Source of the DNA: Sarcocystis neurona
Lineage: Eukaryota > Apicomplexa > Conoidasida > Eucoccidiorida > Sarcocystidae
Direction of reading: 5' to 3'
Length of the DNA stretch: 64,000 bases
NCBI GenBank assembly: GCA_000727475.1
Contig: KL647302.1
Location: forward strand, 1,094,266-1,158,265
Below are positions 1-9,763 of this stretch, one piece after another. Within the stretch, counting starts at the first letter, position 1; each line of letters opens with the position of its first letter. The position numbers and the translations under genes are program-made. The notes beneath the pieces are model-generated. The model was given only the letters and a program-made list of their open reading frames with translations. It ran no database searches and had not been told where the DNA came from.

Positions 1-697
1 AGAATACATCTTTTCACGCCGTCTCGTGGGGGTTGGTCTCCCTTTGGTAGTAGACGATTGTTCTGCACGTGGCGAGTTGTTCATGCTCAGCTGTTCAGCT
101 GTCGGCAGACGTGATATGGACCTGGAATGTCCAACTATGCACTCAGCGAAATTCTGCAGGTGTGTGCGGTACACACAGCCCTCTATCCAACAGATGTGTG
201 CAGAGCACGCGTCTCGACATTATCACATGAGCAGCCTGCAAAAAAGCAATTTTCTTCACAAAACTGTCGACGTGCCATCACCTACGTGTCTTGACATTTC
301 GTGCACTGGCGGTGTCAACAGCAGTCCCACCTCGCCTCATGGAACATCCCTGTGCCAAATGTCTTTGACCCTTTTTTCTGAATATAACAGCTCGCACCTC
401 TGTAATCCACCGGTGGCCGACGAAGGGGTTATGTGGCAGAGCGCTGTGCGGCACCACAAGAGGTGCTTGTTCCCACACGTCCTTGAAGAACGACGGTGTA
501 AACAGGTACTTCAGAAGTGTAGCGGCAGGTGATTTCAGTTCATCATCCATCTGTTGTGCGGCAGGAGCCATGGCGCAGTGTTTGGGGGCATCCGGTGACG
601 GCACTACAGGCGGAGGACTGCGCGCGGATCCACCGGGATGCGACACAGTCCTTCGCAGTGAGGTTGTGTCATCAATCGCGTGTTCGTGCACCATCAT
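1..697 (-). CDS. Possible JmjC/cupin (NO66/MINA53-like) oxygenase, N-terminal part, cut by left edge
   Basis: Minus-strand reading frame starting at an ATG at 697 and open to about 398, where a GAG|GTGCGA donor fits (100 codons). After a low-complexity, Pro/Ser-rich leader it contains LFTPSFFKDVWEQAPLVV. This resembles the entry of the ribosomal-oxygenase JmjC family (NO66, MINA53), in which an F..eFF...WE..PL motif precedes the Fe(II)/2-oxoglutarate barrel; these enzymes hydroxylate histidines of ribosomal proteins. The catalytic HxD...H barrel is not in the window, so activity cannot be judged. A second exon may run from an acceptor at about 154 (CCTGCAG|AAT) to base 1, in frame and phase 0. 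An in-frame TGA lies just upstream of the ORF that holds the start, so the ATG at 697 is the earliest usable one unless an upstream exon exists. The family call rests on one motif only. Confidence 0.38.
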
Positions 698-2070
698 GTG
701 AAGAAACTCGTTTCCTAAGGAGTACTCCCAACAAAACGTGAACCAGGGTTTGTTACCCGCAGGGGGCAGGAAAGCACTCTGAGCAGTCACGGAACCTCAA
801 AAGAATATCGACATTGCATGCCTGACAACCGTTCGCGGTCGAGAGGAAGAAAAGCAGTATTGTGTTGAGCCGAAAGACGCGGCACATCTGCAGGAAACAG
901 CCAGCTGGACGTACGTTTGAAGACGCATGAACAGGACGAGGCCTTATATGTTCTACTCTTGCACACGTCGAAGTGCTACTCAATGGAGAGCACTCCGCAG
1001 AATACCGCTTAATACGGCCTTCTGTGCACAAATTTTCAGCACCCGGGACACGCATCTGTTGCCACCAACAGCTTCGCAAAAGCCAAAATTCACCTGCAGC
1101 GCGGGCGCCTCTCGCCGCTCTAGAACCACTGGAAAGCTGGAGACCACGGGCACGATGCACTGGAAGTCAGAACGGAAATGTTCCCCGCGCTTTTGGACTT
1201 CCGTTACCGGTGTCACTTTTCTTACTGGATTTCAGATTTGAACAGGACAAGTTCTGCAAGCTTTTTGCAAGCGTAAATAATCAGTACGTGATCCGAGCAA
1301 ATGCACACGTCGACGCACCTCCGTGTGGGCTTTATATTTTTTGTGTGCCCGTATGAAACATTGGCCCACTAGTACGTACGCGGCGACGGCTTCCACAGAG
1401 ATGACTCATTGTACAGTTTAAGTTTGACCGCGACTAACTGGGACGCATGCTCGAACGGTGCCGCCCACGTAGACGGTGTGGTTCCGGCGTACGTTCGTGG
1501 TACGGAGTGTTCTGCATACGCGCTCCAGCAGTCTCAGAGAAGGGTATCCGCGTCCTGATTAACAGCCGTACGTAAACCCGACTTTGCCAAAAAAAGCAAT
1601 TTCATGTCGCGTGACGCCTATGTGTGCGCCTCCCGCCTTCGTGCCCTCTAAATTCACGGAGGCCGCGTTGCTCACGCATGCAAATCGGGACAAACAATCA
1701 TCGCACGCGGATACCGGGTTGGACAGGAGCGTGCTTCTTTACGGAGAGACAGGCACCATATCATCGCAACGAAGTTGACTCCATTCACCCGCAATAATCA
1801 ATAACGTGTGCGATTATGCTGCTGTTCATGCAAGAGCTAATCGCGTGTCGCTGGAGAGGTACGCCTTCTTGCCGGGTATTCTGCAGGAATTTCTCACATC
1901 GAATGATAGACGTGCTGTGAAAGAACAGGTCCTTGGTGATTCGATAAGGTTCTCCACAGAGACATCCGGACGCGGTATGGGAGCTTAAAAGTCAGAGACA
2001 GGTTTGTGCGAAATGCTCTTGCGGGCAGGCCTTCTAGAAAGGGGGCTTCCTCATACTCTATTACGAAGTG
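698..2070. other. No gene recognised
   Basis: Open frames on both strands are short and overlap one another without a recognisable motif, membrane segment or splice pattern. The stretch may hold the 5' untranslated region or promoter of the minus-strand gene at 697, and part of the upstream region of the hydrolase that starts at 2936. Confidence 0.4.
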
Positions 2071-2234
2071 TAGCAACAGTTTACGAGTAGCCCCCCTTTT
2101 TCGTAACGCATCTTGGTGTGATGACTGCTGCGATAACGACCTCTTGCAAGCCTAGCAACAGTTTACGACTAGGCCCTTGTTTTCGTAGCGCAGCTCGGTG
2201 GTATGGTTGCTGCGATGTCGACCGCTCGCCGACA
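2071..2234. repeat. Diverged 82-bp tandem duplication
   Basis: Two head-to-tail copies, 2071-2152 and 2153-2234. Both open with TAGCAACAGTTTACGA and keep shared blocks (CGTA.CGCA/GC, GTG.TATG.., GCTGCGAT..CGACC) at the same spacing of 82 bp. Many substitutions separate them, so the duplication is not recent. The unit length is not a multiple of three and no gene frame crosses it. Confidence 0.8.
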
Positions 2235-2935
2235 AGACAACATGCTCGAATGGGACTTCTAGCGGGTGTTCTAGCGCTAAAGAAGTTCACAACCAGCTTC
2301 GGGGAGTACAGTTGCTGGACAACTTGAATACCTCGACGGCACGCAAGCGTACATCCGTCAGCGACAGATGGGCGGCTTCCTCCTCAGGATGTTCCGTTAC
2401 CACCCTCGAGACGCTCTACTGCGTGGGCGTCGTACGTGAACTATCAACGAGTAACTAAAAGGTTCCGTTGAGCCTCGCGCACTGTAGTGGAGAAGCTGTG
2501 TTGCCTTCAGCGGAGCACGAAAAGGTGTACGCGTAAACGGAGCGAATGTCCACGCACCGACTACAGAAGTGAATGAATCTATGTAAACTTTATCTAATAC
2601 AGATGACCGATGCAGCGTACATACGTGGAGCGTCGCCAGAGGGCTGGTGTTACATCATTTAGGTGGGATTTTCTCTCTTCGAAAACATCCTCGAGGCGAG
2701 TTCCCTTATGGGTCTTCTTCTGGGTGGGGCGATACAAGGGAGTTGTTCTTACTGCCGTCCGCGCTCGTTGTTTGTGTGTCACGTTGGGAGCTTCAGCTTA
2801 GCTAGCCTGTTCTCACCATGTGAACGCACCTGGTGAGGGAGGCAGCAGTTACACATCTTACGAAGTTGCTTGGGGCTACATACCCGGCGGCTGATGGGAT
2901 CGGCGGTGTCGCACAGGACGGATTAACACGTTCTA

Positions 2936-4873
2936 ATGAGACACAGTTACCGACGACGCAGGGGCGCCAGTACCCGTTTGGTGGCTCTGTCCATTTTCGC
3001 TTTTGGGAGTTTCTCTTTCGTTCGCGAGCTGCTGCTACGTTGTTCCTCCACAATGCAGGCAACAGGAGCTGCACGCGGCGTGGTTTGTCGTACGGGCTCG
3101 GCAACGGCCCCACGGGTGGGATACTGGCAGGTTCTCCTGAGGGAGGGGTTCTGCAAACGTCGTGGGGAGAAGTGTTCCGTTGGGTGCATTGCCGGCTGTG
3201 TCTGGCCTGTGGGAACGTGCATCTGTACACGTTCGGCGTTCCAGTCGTTTATTCCATATTGCTTTCTGACCGGACACGTGCAAGGCTTTTGTGCATTTGC
3301 GCCGGGAGCGTCTCAGAGTGGGTCAGGTTTGCGGGTGCTTCGCTCGGAGCCCGGTTATGGAGTAGGGATTTATTCGACGCACCTCTATCCCCCTCTCGGC
3401 TTTCGGCGTAGTGCACGAACAGCAAAGGAAGGACGCGCTACAGACTCCACCACCTTTGCAGGCGTTTCTTATTCGATCGAGAAAACATCCGCAGGGTTCG
3501 ACTCAAGTGATGGAGGGCCTAAATTTCCGACGGCTTTGAAAGACGGAACAGATATAGTAGAGCTGACGGGCGAGGTCATCCCGTCGCGTGTGAAAGGTCC
3601 AGTAAGCCCCTTCACCGTGTGCTTGCTACACGGTCTGCTAGGGAGCAGAAGAAACCTACGCACCATAGGATCCTGTTTGGCCTCCCCGCGGATTGTGGCA
3701 TGGGATCTCCGAAATCACGGCCAGTCCCCATGGCGAGAAACTATGTCCATTGATGAACTCGCGCGCGACGCACTTCACACCATTCATGAGCGTGCTTCGT
3801 TTCTTCGACCTCATTATCCAGCCGAGTCTTCACCACAGTGTAGCAAGGCTATGCCTTCTGCACTGGAATTCAAAAAGACGACCAAAGAGCCTCCGTTACA
3901 AGTGGTGCTCGTCGGCCATAGCTTAGGAGGTTTAACCGCGATGAGGGCGGCCACACTGGCAGCGAGCCACGCGATCAGCCATTGTTGCTCTGCATCACGT
4001 CCTGCCGTCCACATCGCGGGACTTGTCATACTAGACATGGCGCCGATAGACTACACGACGGCCTCGGAGCAGGAGCGACTTCGGGCCCATCATGAGAAAA
4101 CAGGCACGCCTTGTACGGAGGATATCGTTCGGCTTCTGGCTGATTTACCGATGCACCTATATGAGGACAAAAAGCAACTGGAAAAAACCCTTCGCACGGC
4201 TACGAGTCCGTGCATGCCTCCTGAAATGGTAAGCTGGTTGATGACAGGAGTGCTACAGAGTACAACGAGTGACTTCGACGAGCGGTTGACGACAGGTGCA
4301 AGAGCGGCAGCAGCAGGCGAGACAACAACAGAAAGATGCCGCATCCACAAACTGCCCAAGAAGATGGGTCCCGAGAGCAGACGGCCAGGACAAAGCAAAG
4401 CATCTGCGCTTAGGTGGCAGATAAATATTCAAGCTATCAGCCGCATGCTTGCATCAAAACAGTTGGGATGGCGCTTCACTGACCGCCCTATTTCTAATGA
4501 AACAGAACAATTTAGCCCCTGTAAACGTGGTGAGGCACGTCAGACTGAACCCGTGCCGCCAACGGGAAAACAGCCAGCGGCTACTGCCACAAAGGCCGCC
4601 TACGCCTGCCCCACATCAAGCGGCAACCAAAACCTAGCGCAGGGTACCATAGGTATTCAGCCAGCTGCGGGGTGTGGCGCGTATAGTGGACCGACGCTAT
4701 TTTTGAAAGGAAGCGAATCTCCGTACATCGATCTGGAAAGACACTGGGATAAGACGCTTAGAGTCTTCCCCAATGCAAAGTGTAAAGTTGTGCCTGGCGC
4801 TGGGCACTGGTTGCACGTGGACAAACCGCAGCTTACCGCCGAGTATATAAACAACTTCCTTATCACGATTTAA
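2936..4873 (+). CDS. ABHD11-like alpha/beta hydrolase
   Basis: A 645-residue single-exon serine hydrolase. The fold is visible as the oxyanion strand VCLLHGLLG (HG at 232-233), the DLRNHG block (Asp257), the nucleophile elbow GHSLGG with Ser329, and the catalytic His624 in GAGHWLH near the C-terminus; the acid probably lies in GSESPYID shortly before. DLRNHG plus GHSLGG and GHWxHxDxP are typical of the ABHD11/YbfF group of esterases and lipases, many of them mitochondrial. The family is usually about 260-310 residues. Here there is an N-terminal extension of about 220 residues that starts with an Arg-rich, then hydrophobic stretch (a possible targeting or anchor sequence), and a polar low-complexity insertion at about 440-570 between core strands, as is common in coccidian proteins. 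The start at 2936 is the first ATG of the frame; a later Met at residue 40 is possible. Substrate unknown. Confidence 0.9.
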   Translation: MRHSYRRRRGASTRLVALSIFAFGSFSFVRELLLRCSSTMQATGAARGVVCRTGSATAPRVGYWQVLLREGFCKRRGEKCSVGCIAGCVWPVGTCICTRSAFQSFIPYCFLTGHVQGFCAFAPGASQSGSGLRVLRSEPGYGVGIYSTHLYPPLGFRRSARTAKEGRATDSTTFAGVSYSIEKTSAGFDSSDGGPKFPTALKDGTDIVELTGEVIPSRVKGPVSPFTVCLLHGLLGSRRNLRTIGSCLASPRIVAWDLRNHGQSPWRETMSIDELARDALHTIHERASFLRPHYPAESSPQCSKAMPSALEFKKTTKEPPLQVVLVGHSLGGLTAMRAATLAASHAISHCCSASRPAVHIAGLVILDMAPIDYTTASEQERLRAHHEKTGTPCTEDIVRLLADLPMHLYEDKKQLEKTLRTATSPCMPPEMVSWLMTGVLQSTTSDFDERLTTGARAAAAGETTTERCRIHKLPKKMGPESRRPGQSKASALRWQINIQAISRMLASKQLGWRFTDRPISNETEQFSPCKRGEARQTEPVPPTGKQPAATATKAAYACPTSSGNQNLAQGTIGIQPAAGCGAYSGPTLFLKGSESPYIDLERHWDKTLRVFPNAKCKVVPGAGHWLHVDKPQLTAEYINNFLITI

Positions 4874-6782
4874 CGTAAGCCCGCAATGTGTAACTAAACA
4901 TATCCGGGAACAAAGCCGTTCAACGGCATACCCACGCTGCCGTGTGAACGCCTGGCAACCAACCACACGCGTGTTCGTGGTTTCGAACGAAAAGCCTGCG
5001 TCCTTCTCGACTAAGACGTTGTAACCGTACCTCTAGCAATGCGCCTGGTAGACAGTTGCGTGGCAGCTGTGTAGCCGTTCTCTGGCAGGGTGCATTTGGA
5101 TTGTGTGGCTGCCGATAATACCAAGGAACGATCTCGGAGGCGCCGAACTGCCGATGTGTGTGCATTTGATGTAGTTATAAGTATCAGTTCACGCACACCG
5201 TTTATGGTAGTCTTTTTTGTGTCTTACAGCCCCTGTGGAGGTATGAAGCTAGGCCAGGCACTACGTGTTACCTAAGGCGGTGCGCGTGCTGAAGTGTGTA
5301 TGCCTGACGAGAGCCTTGTAGGCGAGCGAGAGGGAATACGTATTGAACTTCATGAATTGCGGCCATATTCACAATTGTCAGATATTCCCATTTGCGGTCG
5401 AAGCGCTTACGGAGGTACTAACGAATTGCTCCGCGCTAAAAACGATTTACAGATCTCCGGTGTAGGTATACAGTACAAACTGTACCTGCGCTTACGGATA
5501 AGAAAGCCTTTTCGCACCCTTAGTTGTGACCGATGCGTGTGTGTTCGTGTCGGCAGCGTCTGGGTGGTTTTTAGAAATGTGTGTACAAGCTATTCTGTTA
5601 TCACATCTGCAGTGCAAATGGGGTGCTGCAGCAATTGGCTTGACGGGGCGAGGCTGCCCAACTGTCTCAGCACGTACGTCGGCTCTGGACGCTGCGTAAC
5701 ATAGAGGGCGTCCCGAGTCTAACACAGTCCCACTTTGCTGAAAATCTGCGACCCGAGTTATATTGTTCCTGGCGCATCGCCGCCGAGACACACGACTTAT
5801 CGAATTCTACTCCTTCACACAAATAATACCGTTTTCCCGTAGGAGGCGACGCACCAGACAGATTCAAGTGGGCAGGTCTGGATGGTTTGCAAATACAGGT
5901 GCAACCACGGAAAAATGTTTCTGTTTGAGCTTGAGGCGGTTATCAAGCTGATGTGGTCTTCCAAAAAAGTCTGCACTAAGCAGCACGGGGAAGTGCCAAA
6001 ACATCTCGCCAGGAAAAAATACATATTCCTCGTGAATCGCTGAATTCGGGGCGACGCCCACCAAACGCTGCACGGAGAAATGTGCGCTGCATCGGTGAAA
6101 CTGCTACCAGGACAGACGGCATGTTTCCCATTACGAGTAAATCACTGCCACGTCACCTACGTTTCCCTGGTTTCTGAGCGATACATGCGGCCAGCTGCAA
6201 GCGTACAGAATTGGGCAACAGCGCACGACGTTCTCGTAACTCGGCGACGCAGTCGACCAATCAGTACCTCAAAAAGCCAACTTAGCCAGTATATCCCCAG
6301 TGCACCACACCTGAGGATAAACACTCCACCTCAACGACATTACTGCTCTCCATTGTAAATGAAACAATAGTACGGATGGCTCTGAGCCCCTATACACCTT
6401 TAATGACAACACCCCACACTATCGGGATGGCGGCGGTGCCCCTTCAAACACCGGCAATAGCTCAAATGTGCCACTCGCTAGACGCAGCAGCGACGCGCTA
6501 CCACAGACCACACCGCAGCACATAATGTTCGAATAGGATAGTGGACAGAGAAGAGTATGTGTGAATATGCGGATCGCATCTCGCCTCCACTGAAAAACAA
6601 GGCTTGTTGAGCTCCAGTATCGTAGCTTTTGTTGGCTAACAACGCGTGTACACCGGTGTATTTCATGCGCCTCGTGGCGCTTTGATAGTTATCATTATCT
6701 GCAGACCACTACACGAAACGTCAGGGGCACGTTGTTGTCATGCATCAAAAAGTGGACCCTGCCGACGTCCACTCGTTACGAT
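4874..6782. other. Intergenic, no gene recognised
   Basis: Lies between the plus-strand hydrolase and the minus-strand transporters, so it should hold both 3' ends. Open frames here are short, mutually overlapping and without recognisable domains. No simple repeat of note. Confidence 0.5.
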
Positions 6783-8843
6783 TTATTCTGTTGCGTCTTC
6801 GCCGGAATCTGCGTCTTCATCGTGTGGTACTGCAGTTGGGGCCACTTGCCGAACCGCGATATCTTCTGCGTCTCCATCTTGTGTTGTTGCAGTTGGGGGC
6901 AGTTGCCGAAGTGCGATTTTTCCAGTTGTCCGTAGTTGCGGGGGACGCATGGAAAATAAGATGAGGAACTGTAGAGCATGTGCGACGACGAACGCAGTCT
7001 GGACGGGGACATGCTTACCCTTAAGCAACTCGATCGTCACTTGTGTGTACAAAGGCGCAGACAGGGTACTTAGTAGTCCGCTGATCATCACAAGAACGCC
7101 AAGGAGCGGCGTGAAATCCCTTACAGCGACAATGGCCTGTAAGAAGGCCAGAGTCTGCGGCAGTGCCGTCCCTAAGTACGTCGAGAAGCTTAACGCAGAC
7201 ACGTATCCAGAAATGTCGCTGCTGTGTAAAAGCGGTAGCGCATAGGACAGCAGTCCCGCTGCCGAAGAACATGCCATCAAGCCTACCGGTGTGATGAAAT
7301 AACTCAACAGACCAAACAATAGGCAGAACAACGGAGAGGAAATAAGTAGACTTCCTAGTGCATTATTCACGACGGAAGGCAGCATTCTCGCGGACGACTG
7401 GAAGTAGTACCCTATACTTAACGCGCACACGGTCCGATACATTGTCAGGAGAACGTAGGATCTCGAAATCAACACGCCCCAAGGGAGCATATGCCGCAAC
7501 ACGGAGCGCGTTCGTTGCAGGCGAGATTGGCGCGTGTGATCTACCAAGCACGCCTCGCTATTTGGTGCACTTGGGAGTACATGGTGCTCTCCATGACTGA
7601 CTCCATAATCGGGGCCCCCCACATCAAAAGTCGTGCATTCTGAAAAATCTCTGCGGGGGATCAAAAATATTGCGACACCGAGTGAGGGAAGTATGGCTAC
7701 TGCAATAAAGCCCCAAACTGCATGTAAAATTCCGATCGACTTCGCCACTTTGACAACAAAAAGTGGCATCATGACACTGGCTGACAGTGCCGCTGACAAT
7801 ATCATGATGATAGCTTGTTCGTGGCCCCGGAAGAGGTGTCGCACACAGTGAGGCGGAAACGCAGTGAGCGGAAGAGCACTCGCAAGCATGGTAACTGCAA
7901 CAGCCGGGGCCCTAAAGAATGATTCGAGACCAAGCATAGCCCAACCGGCAATGTTCAGAAGTTGACCCATTACTGCTCCAACTCGAGGTCCAATTCTTCC
8001 GTAAGCGATGCCTCCAACAACAGAAACTACGCAAGAAACGGCATAACCCAGTGAGTACAGCTCTTGTACGCGGGCATCCTGCTTGTTACATATGTATTCT
8101 GTGCCGTTTAAACGCATGTCTCCTGCAAAGGTTCCATTTGGAAATCTTGGGCAAACATCGGAATAGGCTTGCTGGCCAAAAAGGATGCTGCATATGGATG
8201 GCCACCCAAAAAAACATCCGGAACTCAGAATGGTAGAAACAGTGTACGCAATGAGCAGTACGACCCGATTTAGACTGAACGGCGTACGGTACCTCGTTGA
8301 AGAACTGCTGCTAAGCGAGTACGAACCTCGCACACTAGACCATAATCTTCGCCACCACGGACGCCGACTTGCAGGGGAAGAACAGTTCGCCTCTTTACTT
8401 CCGTGCACGCCGCCAGAGCGTTCTTCGGCTGAATGGAAACAAGAGGGTTGGCCTTTATGTTTACCATCTCTTGAAGAACGACTGCAGCAATCGGTAGGCT
8501 GATCTGAAGGGCCGGGTGGGCCCCACGGCGAGTCCTTCGGCACATCAGCGGCAACGCCAGGTTCGGTAGGTAGGTAGTCACCCGCAAACCAGAGCTCCCC
8601 TTCTGGACTGGCCGTCGCCCCGTCCAAGTGGACAGCCGACTCTGACAGCTCCGCATGTAGCGCGCTTTCAGAGCCAGTGCCGCCATCGGACGAAGAATGA
8701 CGGGTACACGCGCAACTCGTATCAGCGCTTCGTAAAGGAAAAGCCGCACTCGCGTACGCCGCTGGACGAGCGGCATTGACACTGACTACTAGCAGCGCAA
8801 CAATTTTCTGAATCAAAGCCTGCGAGCTGCCTGAACCCCTCAT
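6783..8843 (-). CDS. ApiAT/NPT1-type major facilitator transporter (tandem copy A)
   Basis: Predicted 686-residue, intronless polytopic membrane protein. The start is set at the ATG at 8843; the open frame goes further upstream but offers no convincing start. The first ~30 residues are signal-like and hydrophobic, followed by an acidic/Ser-rich cytosolic stretch. The transport core then begins with LNRVVLLIAYTVS, a GCFFGWPSI segment, a Cys-containing loop, and the MFS loop GRIGPRVGAVMGQ between helices 2 and 3. About twelve hydrophobic segments follow in two halves. This layout (NR at helix 1, GW in helix 1, GPR loop) matches the apicomplexan amino acid transporter family ApiAT, of which T. 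gondii NPT1 (arginine) is the founding member. The substrate cannot be read from sequence. The C-terminal tail carries an in-frame 19-residue duplication. Copies B and C lie behind it on the same strand. Confidence 0.88.
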   Translation of the reverse strand: MRGSGSSQALIQKIVALLVVSVNAARPAAYASAAFPLRSADTSCACTRHSSSDGGTGSESALHAELSESAVHLDGATASPEGELWFAGDYLPTEPGVAADVPKDSPWGPPGPSDQPTDCCSRSSRDGKHKGQPSCFHSAEERSGGVHGSKEANCSSPASRRPWWRRLWSSVRGSYSLSSSSSTRYRTPFSLNRVVLLIAYTVSTILSSGCFFGWPSICSILFGQQAYSDVCPRFPNGTFAGDMRLNGTEYICNKQDARVQELYSLGYAVSCVVSVVGGIAYGRIGPRVGAVMGQLLNIAGWAMLGLESFFRAPAVAVTMLASALPLTAFPPHCVRHLFRGHEQAIIMILSAALSASVMMPLFVVKVAKSIGILHAVWGFIAVAILPSLGVAIFLIPRRDFSECTTFDVGGPDYGVSHGEHHVLPSAPNSEACLVDHTRQSRLQRTRSVLRHMLPWGVLISRSYVLLTMYRTVCALSIGYYFQSSARMLPSVVNNALGSLLISSPLFCLLFGLLSYFITPVGLMACSSAAGLLSYALPLLHSSDISGYVSALSFSTYLGTALPQTLAFLQAIVAVRDFTPLLGVLVMISGLLSTLSAPLYTQVTIELLKGKHVPVQTAFVVAHALQFLILFSMRPPQLRTTGKIALRQLPPTATTQDGDAEDIAVRQVAPTAVPHDEDADSGEDATE
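6795..6908 (-). repeat. In-frame 57-bp duplication in the C-terminal tail of transporter A
   Basis: Two successive 19-codon units, 6908-6852 (begins RQLPPTATTQDGDAED) and 6851-6795 (begins RQVAPTAVPHDEDAD). They share the pattern RQ(L/V)xPTAxxxDxDA. The acidic tail of the transporter has therefore been lengthened by tandem duplication without breaking the frame. Confidence 0.75.
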
Positions 8844-9763
8844 CTTCGCTTCAGTGGTGAACGGGACACATGTGCAGGAAAATTCCTCGCCGGAACTAAA
8901 AATATCTCCACTGAGAGAACCCCACCGTGTGAAGTCCCACACCAGCGACACCCATAGTATATGCGACGCGGCCCTGTATCGCTGCGACAGCGTCCCCACT
9001 GCGGTATACATCAGCCGCACCCTCCGTTGCTCAGAACTGTTGTTTGCCGTCGACACACACGTGCAATGGCTCTACACTCCCCTGTCCTCCTGCGCTCACA
9101 TCCTGAGGTCTCCTCGTGGGGAAAGCGTACACCAACGTGTATATTTGAAAAAGGGTCTGAGCACGCACGCGTTACTTGATCACCCCAACACAAGAATGTC
9201 GAACTCAGGAAAATCCGGAAACAAACATCTGAGGCGAAGTCATGCGGCTGTCAGAGTAGCTGGACGAATCACAGCGAGGACGCATTGTCAACTTCAAATA
9301 TATCTCGCTTCTAACGCAGTGCGGGTGGCATCATACTCATTATAGTTTCCTTGGGATATTTTGTAATGCGGCACGTCAAATTTTCCACAGCTGCCGCTGA
9401 CAACCGCGCTCTGTGGTCCACCACGAGAGTGAATGCGTCCGTATTTTGGCACGCAAAATGTCAAAGGGTGTTTTTCTGTGGCTTGGACGATATGCTGCTG
9501 ATTCTTGAAAAGGATCACAAGCGACCCAGTTTCGTTGGCACGCAGCAGTTCGTTAACACTATCTTGTGCAGAATGGTGGCACTCACTCTGCTGTGGTCTA
9601 CCAGCTTAGGACGCCATTGCTGAGGTGACGGCCGACGACGACGTAGATGATCGTGCTTAGGGCCGTCAGAGCCATATGCGGGCCAACGACACCACCTGAA
9701 GCGCTCCTTGACGCAACTCTCGTACGACGCTGTTGGTGGTCTGAATTGAGCAACCATTGCTTC
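8844..9763. other. Spacer between transporters A and B
   Basis: The coding frame of A continues open upstream of 8843 for about 70 codons without an ATG that looks like a start. The rest has only short frames. It should contain the promoter of A and the 3' end of B. Confidence 0.5.

Noticed and set aside
2833..3411. 192-codon plus frame overlapping the hydrolase start
   Set aside because: Different frame from the motif-bearing hydrolase ORF and no domain; shadow of the N-terminal extension.
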